Source: Patescibacteria group bacterium (lineage in GTDB: Bacteria > Patescibacteriota > Minisyncoccia > Phycocordibacterales > Phycocordibacteraceae). Taken from it: a stretch of DNA of 8,464 bases. Location: contig JAHJIK010000014.1 in assembly GCA_018823385.1 (NCBI GenBank), positions 1 through 8,464 on the forward strand, in the 5' to 3' direction. Positions 1 to 5,285 of this stretch are shown here, in pieces. The translations under genes were made by a program, and so were the position numbers. The notes beneath the pieces are model-generated. The model was given only the letters and a program-made list of their open reading frames with translations, ran no database searches and had not been told where the DNA came from. Position 1 is the stretch's first letter. Every line of letters begins with the position of its first letter.

Positions 1-697
1 CCTTGCCGCACGTGAGGGACGAAAGGAAATCGCACAGTTCGACCTCATCCGTTCTATCGAGAAAGTGATGCTTGGTCCTGAGCGCAAGTCTCACTTGATG
101 AACAAGAAGGAGAAACGACTAACCGCATTCCACGAAGCTGGTCACGCACTTGTATCTTCCGTACTTGAATACGCAGACCCAGTGCACAAGATTTCAATTA
201 TTAGCCGTGGACGTGCAGGAGGATACACGCTCAAACTTCCTTTTGAAGATCGGAAGATGCAGTCACGAAAGGAGTTCCTTGATGATATTGCAACTACGAT
301 GGGCGGATACGTTGCTGAAGAGATGATCTTCGGAGATGTTACAACCGGTCCTTCAAATGACCTTGCTGTTATCACTGCACTTGCACGCGACATGGTATCG
401 CGATGGGGCATGTCAGACGCAGTTGGTCCGGTTGCCTTTACGGCAGACCGTGGAGGATACGGAAGCGAAGCGTTCTCACAGGATGTTTCTGCAAAGATTG
501 ATGCAGAAGTGAAGCGTATTATCGAAGAACAAAAGAAGCGTGCAGAAGAGGTGATCACTGAACACCGCGGCGCACTTGATGCAATTGCCGAGCGATTGGT
601 TGAGGTGGAGACACTTGAGCGCGAAGAGTTTGAAAAGCTTCTCATTGCAAACGGCATAACGCCAAAGGCAAAAGAAGAGGAAGAGAAGGCCGCATAA
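1..697 (+). CDS. ftsH: ATP-dependent zinc metalloprotease FtsH, C-terminal part (5' end outside window)
   Basis: The first complete codon is at base 2 and the frame is open from the window edge to TAA at 695-697. What is visible is the tail of the AAA+ lid (an LAARE...R.EI pattern followed by LGPERKS) and the whole M41 peptidase domain. The zinc motif HEAGH lies at bases 131-145, with the catalytic Glu in the middle, and the third zinc ligand is the Asp of TTGPSND (359-361). The N-terminal membrane helices and the Walker A/B motifs lie upstream of the window. The family forms a hexameric inner-membrane protease that unfolds and degrades misfolded membrane proteins and short-lived regulators. 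The Lys/Glu-rich C-terminal tail is typical. A hairpin terminator follows within 10 bases, so ftsH ends its transcription unit. The identification is secure; only the start is missing. Confidence 0.97.
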   Translation, partial: LAAREGRKEIAQFDLIRSIEKVMLGPERKSHLMNKKEKRLTAFHEAGHALVSSVLEYADPVHKISIISRGRAGGYTLKLPFEDRKMQSRKEFLDDIATTMGGYVAEEMIFGDVTTGPSNDLAVITALARDMVSRWGMSDAVGPVAFTADRGGYGSEAFSQDVSAKIDAEVKRIIEEQKKRAEEVITEHRGALDAIAERLVEVETLEREEFEKLLIANGITPKAKEEEEKAA

Positions 698-704
698 GAA
701 ATGG

Positions 705-730
705 AAAAGCCCACCGAGAGTGGGCTTTTT
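705..730 (+). terminator. Rho-independent terminator after ftsH, probably bidirectional
   Basis: The arms aaaagcccac (705-714) and gtgggctttt (720-729) form a 10-bp stem with a 5-base loop, followed by T. The A-run on the other side lets the same hairpin act for the converging minus-strand gene that ends at 778. Confidence 0.9.
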
Positions 731-777
731 CATAGAAAGCGGCACTCGTTCTGAGCGCCGCAAAGTAGAGACCTTTG

Positions 778-1074
778 TCACTTATTCTTCTGTGACATAA
801 GGAGTGCATCAACACATCCAATGGACAGATAGAGAACTGCGATTCCAATAAGCAGATGGCTGAACAGTTCACGAGTGAACGGTTGGTGGACTCCACCCAT
901 TGCAAGTTCAGTTGGTGCGGGCGGATGTAGCATAAGCCAGGAGGCTGTGGCTGCCGCCGCAACGCAAACCAAAAAGAACCAACGCATCCATCGTGCCGTG
1001 TTGGTGTGGTAGAACCACGTCAACAGACCCCATCCAAGGATGTGAAGTAGGTAGGTTGATGTTTGCCGAAACAT
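778..1074 (-). CDS. Small three-helix membrane protein of unknown function
   Basis: This encodes 98 residues from ATG at 1074 to TGA at 778-780. I prefer this start over an in-frame start 17 codons upstream (1125) because the minus strand has AAGGAG seven bases before the ATG at 1074. Three hydrophobic segments are visible: about residues 6-24, 29-50 and 70-92. The short loop between the second and third is Pro/His-rich, and the protein ends in a basic SQKNK tail. I do not recognise a family and no catalytic motif stands out. The gene converges on ftsH and shares its terminator region. An AT-rich stretch at about 1100-1125 could hold its promoter, but I cannot place a clear -35/-10 pair. The reading frame is probably real given the ribosome binding site and coherent helices. 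Confidence 0.75.
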   Translation of the reverse strand: MFRQTSTYLLHILGWGLLTWFYHTNTARWMRWFFLVCVAAAATASWLMLHPPAPTELAMGGVHQPFTRELFSHLLIGIAVLYLSIGCVDALLMSQKNK

Positions 1075-1191
1075 AGCATCACTCCTTCTTCTCCCTCGAT
1101 ATATAAGGGTATCAAATATCAACAAGGATGTGAGAGATATGCACCTGTACTCTTATTTGCTCGTGAGCGACCTATATGGTTCCATGAGTAG

Positions 1192-1265
1192 GCGTCCATA
1201 GCTCAGTTGGTTAGAGCACGGAGCTTATACCTCCGCGGTCACAGGTTCGAGTCCTGGTGGACGCA
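1192..1265 (+). tRNA. tRNA-Ile, anticodon UAU (reads AUA)
   Basis: A full cloverleaf can be folded. The acceptor gcgtcca (1192-1198) pairs perfectly with tggacgc (1258-1264). The D arm is gctc/gagc (1201-1204/1214-1217) with the GG-containing loop. The anticodon stem cggag/ctccg (1219-1223/1231-1235) encloses the loop CTTATAC (1224-1230), putting the anticodon TAT at 1226-1228. The T arm spans 1241-1257 with loop ttcgagt; its outermost pair is an A-G mismatch (1241/1257). The variable loop is 5 bases and the discriminator is A (1265), both consistent with isoleucine. CCA is not encoded (CCC follows), so it must be added by a CCA-adding enzyme. AUA codons occur in neighbouring genes, including ftsH, the malic enzyme and the membrane protein at 7903-8403. 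A UAU anticodon for AUA is unusual in bacteria, which normally use CAU modified to lysidine. Confidence 0.93.
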
Positions 1266-1267
1266 CC

Positions 1268-2095
1268 CTATTGTGCAAACAAATCAGTAAGGAGGTTTGA
1301 GTTGTAGAACTCAGCGGCAAGACCACCAAAACTTCTCGTTCCATCAGAGAGCGTAATAGCGGCACCGCCCACTTGTGGGTTTTCCTTTGGTACAGAGTAT
1401 CGATACCCAATGTTATAAAGCGTTGAAAGAATTTCAGGACGATTGTTAATTGGATATCCTGCATTCTCCCATTGCACCTGTATCTGTTTTAGAAATAGGC
1501 CGGCATATAAATAGCTCCAGTAGTGATCGTGCTGGTCTGTCATTCGTGTAAATCGTTCTCCCTTTACATCGTCTGTTTTGAAATCAAGCAGGTGTTCATA
1601 TTCAGGCCCTAGATAGTATGGGGAAGTGGTGTCTTTCAAATTGTTCTCTACCTGAATGGCCGTATCCTCCTTCATTCCCATAACTCCCCACGAGAACTGT
1701 GACTGAGGTCCAAGAATCTTCAGTGGGTAGAAGAACTTCTTGTATGCTTCCCGTTCGGTAAAAAAGAGTCGTAGCTGTTCTGCTACGAGGTTGGCGACAA
1801 TCAACCGGGCAGGCACTCCCGAATCTGCCGCTGCTCGCTGTATTACCGACACATCCCTCCGGATGGCATCTTCCATCACCAGCCACTCTTCAGAGCCTTC
1901 CCAAGGGCCTGTATATGAAGGCTCGATAGCTTCGGGGGCAATACCTTCGAAGAAGGCTTCGCGCTGGGTGTCGATGATGCCTGATTCGTTGGTAAACCCA
2001 AAGCGTACGGCAAAGTATCCAGCCACAAGGAAAAAGCCGATTCCGGCGAATACAAAGACAATCCCGAGAGCTACTTTCTTAAACATGATATCCAC
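1268..2095 (-). CDS. Membrane-anchored lysozyme/lytic-transglycosylase-like protein
   Basis: This encodes 275 residues, GTG start at 2095, TAG at 1268-1270. AGAGGA lies 4 bases upstream of the GTG; an ATG three codons inside (2086) is the alternative. Residues 6-32 form one N-terminal helix (signal anchor), so the rest should lie outside the membrane. Residues 80-230 recall the SLT/lysozyme-like fold in order: a helix AAADSGVPARLIVANLVAEQ with candidate catalytic Glu106, then SWGVMGM (135-141) in place of the family's S..GLMQ, then LYNIGY (226-231) in place of AYNAG. Known family members cleave the peptidoglycan sugar backbone. Two points argue for a divergent relative: the spacing from Glu106 to the SWG motif is about 29 residues, longer than usual, and the Gln of GLMQ is Gly here. 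Glu114 or Glu116 could also be the acid. The fold assignment is inferred from motifs only. The gene stops 2 bases before the converging tRNA-Ile. Confidence 0.8.
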   Translation of the reverse strand: MDIMFKKVALGIVFVFAGIGFFLVAGYFAVRFGFTNESGIIDTQREAFFEGIAPEAIEPSYTGPWEGSEEWLVMEDAIRRDVSVIQRAAADSGVPARLIVANLVAEQLRLFFTEREAYKKFFYPLKILGPQSQFSWGVMGMKEDTAIQVENNLKDTTSPYYLGPEYEHLLDFKTDDVKGERFTRMTDQHDHYWSYLYAGLFLKQIQVQWENAGYPINNRPEILSTLYNIGYRYSVPKENPQVGGAAITLSDGTRSFGGLAAEFYNSNLLTDLFAQ

Positions 2096-2118
2096 ACAAT
2101 ATCCTCTTTGAGTGGGGG

Positions 2119-2158
2119 TGTAAATAAAAAGGAAGAGAACGGTTGGGGGACCGTTCTC
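2119..2158 (-). terminator. Rho-independent terminator closing the recG unit
   Basis: Read on the minus strand, gagaacggt (2158-2150) pairs with accgttctc (2143-2135) around a 6-base C-rich loop. This 9-bp stem is followed by a T-rich tract (TTCCTTTTTATTTA, plus-strand 2134-2121). It lies about 11 bases after the 59-codon frame at 2170-2349 and only about 25 bases before the start of the transglycosylase-like gene. Confidence 0.9.
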
Positions 2159-2169
2159 ATATACGCACC

Positions 2170-2349
2170 TTATCGAACTTCATATGCCGACATTTCATCT
2201 TCAAGGTCAGCTCGCGTAGGATACCTGCCTTGCCATAACCACATGTCGGCCTCTTTTGTTATACGCCACCTGGCACGCCATTGCTTTGTAGGTTTAAGAA
2301 CTATCCCAATTACGCTGGATCTGACCATTCCGGCAGATTCTGCCGCCAT
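2170..2349 (-). CDS. Possible 59-residue protein overlapping the end of the small membrane protein gene
   Basis: This frame runs from ATG at 2349 to TAA at 2170-2172 and overlaps the 3' end of the gene at 2294-2557 by 56 bases, in the +1 frame relative to it. The product begins MAAESAGM and ends PTRADLEDEMSAYEVR. The second half is rich in Trp, Arg and acidic residues (KQWRARWRITKEADMW) and reads like real protein rather than random translation. A second in-frame ATG is at 2328. No Shine-Dalgarno is seen before either ATG, so expression would need translational coupling to the upstream gene. Alternatively, an indel or frameshift could have split one gene of about 130 codons. The recG-unit terminator begins about 11 bases after the stop, which supports a gene filling this space. 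I recognise no family. Confidence 0.45.
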   Translation of the reverse strand: MAAESAGMVRSSVIGIVLKPTKQWRARWRITKEADMWLWQGRYPTRADLEDEMSAYEVR

Positions 2350-2557
2350 TGAGAATGGTGGCGTCGCCGTCGAGCGCTTTTCCTTTATTCATGCGTTTGA
2401 CCGCTTGACGCAAGTTATCGTGCTTCACTCGAATATGTTTTGGAAGCAGGAAGTATTGTATGAGCCAATACAGCAGAACACACAAGAAAATTAGGACGGC
2501 GGCAAGAAACGACAGTGCTCCGAGCCTTACGATCGCAGTCAGTAACTCTGTAGACAT
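2294..2557 (-). CDS. Small single-helix membrane protein downstream of recG
   Basis: This encodes 87 residues from ATG at 2557. GGAG lies 8 bases upstream (minus strand), which supports this start. Residues 10-38 form one long hydrophobic helix (VLIFLCVLLYWLIQYF), followed by a basic stretch LPKHIRVKHDNLRQAVKRMNK (about 39-58) that should face the cytoplasm. The last 25 residues (from about GDATILN) are less protein-like and overlap the start of another frame, so the true C-terminus is uncertain if a frameshift exists here. It follows recG on the same strand with a 61-base gap and no terminator between them, so the two are probably co-transcribed. I do not recognise the family. A role linked to recG is not implied by the sequence. 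Confidence 0.65.
   Translation of the reverse strand: MSTELLTAIVRLGALSFLAAVLIFLCVLLYWLIQYFLLPKHIRVKHDNLRQAVKRMNKGKALDGDATILNGGRICRNGQIQRNWDSS
2331..2345. repeat. 15-bp palindrome at the overlap of two small frames
   Basis: The arms cggcaga (2331-2337) and tctgccg (2339-2345) flank a single central T. In RNA the feasible hairpin is 5 bp with a 5-base loop. It lies just inside the candidate start at 2349 of the 59-codon frame and within the 3' part of the 87-codon gene. An adjacent CCATT/AATGG pair (2346-2358) can form a second small hairpin. Confidence 0.5.
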
Positions 2558-2576
2558 GTCGAAATCTCCAATTCGC

Positions 2577-2593
2577 GCCTGAACATCTCAGGC
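2577..2593. repeat. Short hairpin between recG and the small membrane protein gene
   Basis: gcctga (2577-2582) and tcaggc (2588-2593) form a 6-bp stem with a 5-base loop. There is no T-run after it on the minus strand, so it is not a clear terminator. It sits directly upstream of the GGAG ribosome binding site of the gene starting at 2557. Confidence 0.4.
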
Positions 2594-2618
2594 ACTCTGA
2601 CGACACCATACCACCCAG

Positions 2619-4784
2619 CTACTCCATGTGCATTCTCTCCAGAGACCTCTTTACCGCAGCCTGTAGAAGAGGGAACTTCTTGAGTTCAGCATCTTTCTTG
2701 ATGAGTTTTGCGGCTTCGGTTCGAGCTGCTTCAACCATCTTTAGGTTTCGAATAGCTTCCATAGCTATGTCTGAAATACCCCACTGTCGGTTACCTGCAA
2801 GCTCTCCTGCGCCACGCAGTGCTAAGTCATATTCAGCCAACTCAAACCCGTTCTTGGCGGTTGTGAGGGCCTTGAGGCGGTCTTTAGTCGCAGGTCCGTA
2901 CTTCTCCGGCAACACAAAACAATATGCTTGATGATTGGAGCGAATAACACGTCCACGAAGCTGGTGGAGTTGCGAAAGACCAAAGCGTTCAGCGCCTTCA
3001 ATGAGAATGACCGTTGCATTCGGAACATTCACTCCAACTTCAACAACAGACGTTGCAACGAGGATGTTGGTCTCACCACTTTCAAAGCGGTCCATTGCAT
3101 CCTCCTTTTCCTTCGGAGACATCTTGCTGTGCAGTATGTCTATCTCATATTCTGGGAATACTTCTTTGCGAAGACGTTCAGCTTCTGACTTCACTGATTT
3201 AGCAATCAGTGCCAGTTCCTTTGTTGGATCAGGCTCATTAATACGTGGACAGATTACGTATGCTTGGCGACCTTCCGAGAGTTCTTGCCGCACGCGGTCA
3301 TACGCTTTATCACGCTTCTCGGGCCCAAGTACTTCTGTAAGGATAGGTTTACGCCCGGTCGGCATTTGATCAAGAAGCGAAAGGTCAAGGTCACCATAAA
3401 TAGTGAGTGCCAGTGTGCGAGGTATAGGGGTGGCAGTCATTGAGAGTAGGTGTGGAGAAAGGCCACTCTTCTTAGCAAGGTTAGCTCGATGCACTTTTCC
3501 GAAGCGGTGCTGCTCATCGATAATGGAGTATGCGAGCGTTGAGAACTCAACTGACTTTTGTATCAGAGCATGCGTGCCGATAACAATCGGAATCTCTCCA
3601 TTGGCGACCCACTTCGTAAACTGAGCGCGAGATATTTTTGTAGACTCCTCCCGTCTAATTTTAGAAGGAAACTTCCGACACTCATTACCCGTAATAAGAC
3701 CAATAGGAATTGGGTGATCTTTAAAGTATGAAACGAAGGTAGAGAAGTGCTGTTTCGCAAGGATTTCAGTAGGGCACATATAGGCAACCTGGAGTGTTCC
3801 TGCCTTTCGTCCGGGCGGACGTGAGGTTGCAACAAGATATGCTGTCGCAGCTGCAACTGCTGTTTTTCCGCTACCCACATCTCCCTCGAGGAGCCTTCGC
3901 ATTGGATGCGGTTTTTCAAAGTCGTCCACAATTTGCCCAATGGATTTAATCTGCGCATCTGTTGGTGGGAAGGGGAATGAATCCATAAACGCCTGCAGAG
4001 ACTCGCGGTCAACCGTTACAGGTAACGCTTTTTCAAGTGAAGTGTCAGCGCGTTGTTTCTGGAGTGCGAGCTGCAGAGTGAACACTTCTTCAAAGGCAAA
4101 TCGCTTCTTTGCTGCATCTGCATCTGCTCGTTTGCGTGGTGCGTGCACCCATACAAGAGCGGTTGCGAGTGTTGGAAGACTGTATCGCTCGAGTATGTCT
4201 TGCGGGATTGGGTCCGGCACACTCTCATGACCTTTTGCCTCAAATACTTTTCGAACCGCATGACTAAACCAGAGTGAGGACACCCCGCGACTCTCGGGGT
4301 ATACCGGATACATGGTGCTGACATCAAGGCCGGTGGCTTCTGAGAATAGAGTGTCGTGAACGTCATCGAGCTTTACCGGCGACTTATCAATCTCAGGGTT
4401 CGCAAGGTATGGCTTTTCGGCGGTGCCGGTAATCTTTCCGGTTGCTTTCACGACCATGCCGTCATGTACCATCTTTGCCATGTATGGCTGGGAGAACCAC
4501 ATCATTTTGATGCGGCCCGATGAATCCTCAAGCCACGCTTCGGCCATTGGCTTGCGGCTCTTCCATGCCTTCCGCGTTTCAGGACTTCGTACCGTTCCAT
4601 ACAGGGTCACGTCTGTTCCAGGTGTGGCGCCTGCAATGGTGCCGGTTGGTCCTGCTGATTCATATCGAGCTGGGAAGTGATAGAGAAGGTCTCGAATGGT
4701 GGCAATGCCTATCCGATTGAGTGCGGCTTTCTGATCCACCTTGAGACGGGTGAAGTGTTTTGAGAGTAGGTCGTCGGCGTGCAT
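2619..4784 (-). CDS. recG: ATP-dependent DNA helicase RecG
   Basis: This encodes 721 residues from ATG at 4784 to TAG at 2619-2621, close to the usual RecG length. The N-terminal wedge/OB region covers about residues 1-260 (IRDLLYHFPARYE at 29-41, VTLYGTV at 59-65). The helicase core shows GDVGSGKT (301-308, Walker A), DEQHRFGK (423-430, motif II), SMTATPIPRTL (448-458, motif III), LHSKM (551-555) and ATSVVEVGVNVPNAT (577-591, motif V). QLHQLRGRV (605-613) is motif VI, and GFELAEYDLALRGAGELAGN (646-665) matches the RecG TRG region. RecG remodels stalled forks and branch-migrates junctions. Motif VI reads GRVIRS where the family has GRVGRG. The segment between the TGE-type motif and THAL (365-406) is somewhat longer than in E. 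coli. AGGAG lies 3 bases before the ATG, and a TATACT box lies just upstream of that. Confidence 0.97.
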   Translation of the reverse strand: MHADDLLSKHFTRLKVDQKAALNRIGIATIRDLLYHFPARYESAGPTGTIAGATPGTDVTLYGTVRSPETRKAWKSRKPMAEAWLEDSSGRIKMMWFSQPYMAKMVHDGMVVKATGKITGTAEKPYLANPEIDKSPVKLDDVHDTLFSEATGLDVSTMYPVYPESRGVSSLWFSHAVRKVFEAKGHESVPDPIPQDILERYSLPTLATALVWVHAPRKRADADAAKKRFAFEEVFTLQLALQKQRADTSLEKALPVTVDRESLQAFMDSFPFPPTDAQIKSIGQIVDDFEKPHPMRRLLEGDVGSGKTAVAAATAYLVATSRPPGRKAGTLQVAYMCPTEILAKQHFSTFVSYFKDHPIPIGLITGNECRKFPSKIRREESTKISRAQFTKWVANGEIPIVIGTHALIQKSVEFSTLAYSIIDEQHRFGKVHRANLAKKSGLSPHLLSMTATPIPRTLALTIYGDLDLSLLDQMPTGRKPILTEVLGPEKRDKAYDRVRQELSEGRQAYVICPRINEPDPTKELALIAKSVKSEAERLRKEVFPEYEIDILHSKMSPKEKEDAMDRFESGETNILVATSVVEVGVNVPNATVILIEGAERFGLSQLHQLRGRVIRSNHQAYCFVLPEKYGPATKDRLKALTTAKNGFELAEYDLALRGAGELAGNRQWGISDIAMEAIRNLKMVEAARTEAAKLIKKDAELKKFPLLQAAVKRSLERMHME

Positions 4785-4792
4785 GTACTCCT

Positions 4793-4798
4793 AGTATA
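4793..4798 (-). promoter_or_regulatory. Possible -10 box for recG
   Basis: TATACT on the minus strand ends 8 bases before the recG ATG. If used, transcription would start at or next to the start codon. This conflicts with use of the AGGAG that lies between the box and the ATG. No good -35 is seen, so the call is tentative. Confidence 0.3.
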
Positions 4799-4850
4799 CC
4801 GCCTGAATTTCCCCATGGTTTTTAGGGTGAAAGTATGGTTCCATATACCT

Positions 4851-5219
4851 ATGACATACCGCATTTCAACACTCGTTCTCGCCCTCGTTATCCTTGGTTC
4901 GTTCGTGCCTTCTTTTGCACAAGCCGCAGAAACAAAAATGATTTACGTCCCAATCACGCCAGGAGTGCCGGCGCCAACATGTGAGGTGCGCGCAACACGA
5001 CAGCATCCTGTATCTGGTCAGGAGACCACGTTGGTGTGGAGTAGCAAAAATGCCTATGCAATGTATGGCATCACTAAGGGGGGTGAGTGGGCACCAGATG
5101 GACGACAAAAGGTACGCATCGCTTTTGCCGGTAAAAGAGAATTCACAATGATGTTCGTTGGAAAAGGTGGTATTACCACGTGCACCGCATCTGTTCACGT
5201 ACATCCAAAGAAAGATTAG
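4851..5219 (+). CDS. Small secreted protein with one Ig-like beta-sandwich domain
   Basis: This encodes 122 residues from ATG at 4851 to TAG at 5217-5219. The frame is open further upstream (to 4779, overlapping the recG start), but only this ATG places a signal peptide at the N-terminus: a hydrophobic stretch at residues 5-22, then AQA before AE (25/26) as a likely signal peptidase site. The mature part resembles the Ig-like repeats common in surface proteins of Patescibacteria: CEVRATRQHPVSGQETTLVWSS near the start and a Cys-Thr-Ala-Ser-Val edge strand at the end. Cys44 and Cys111 could form the usual disulfide between sheets. It has only one domain and no C-terminal anchor, so it is probably released or part of a larger surface assembly. 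No Shine-Dalgarno is seen; TATGGT lies about 11 bases upstream of the ATG. It ends at a strong terminator. Confidence 0.8.
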   Translation: MTYRISTLVLALVILGSFVPSFAQAAETKMIYVPITPGVPAPTCEVRATRQHPVSGQETTLVWSSKNAYAMYGITKGGEWAPDGRQKVRIAFAGKREFTMMFVGKGGITTCTASVHVHPKKD

Positions 5220-5225
5220 TTGAAT

Positions 5226-5260
5226 AAAAACACCCGCGAGCACCCCTCGCGGGTGTTTTT
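5226..5260 (+). terminator. Strong Rho-independent terminator after the Ig-like protein gene
   Basis: aaaaacacccgcgag (5226-5240) pairs perfectly with ctcgcgggtgttttt (5246-5260), a 15-bp stem with a 5-base loop ending in a T-run. It is symmetric and should work in both directions. It ends about 25 bases before the malic enzyme start, so the promoter of the next gene must lie right against it. Confidence 0.95.
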
Positions 5261-5273
5261 GTATAGGGAGCGA

Positions 5274-5279
5274 TATACT
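5274..5279 (+). promoter_or_regulatory. Candidate -10 box of the malic enzyme gene
   Basis: TATACT ends 6 bases before ATG 5286, just after the terminator. No Shine-Dalgarno is correctly spaced (GGGAG is 15 bases away), so the mRNA may be leaderless. The -35 region would fall in the T-rich arm of the terminator and matches the consensus poorly. Confidence 0.5.
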
Positions 5280-5285
5280 GGATAT

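Noticed and set aside
142..714. Minus-strand open frame opposite ftsH
   Set aside because: Its start would lie in the ftsH terminator, the product is Ser-rich and featureless, and the plus strand encodes a canonical M41 domain.
2108..2494. Plus-strand open frame of 128 codons in the gap downstream of recG
   Set aside because: It runs antisense through the 59-codon frame, the 87-codon gene and the terminator at 2119-2158; it has no ribosome binding site and no protein-like features.
4779..4850. Upstream in-frame starts of the Ig-like protein gene
   Set aside because: They would overlap the recG start and bury the signal peptide behind 24 extra residues.
5220..5285. N-terminal extension of the malic enzyme to an in-frame start at 5220
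   Set aside because: The extension would translate the strong terminator hairpin and its residues match nothing in the family; ATG 5286 gives the normal N-terminus.
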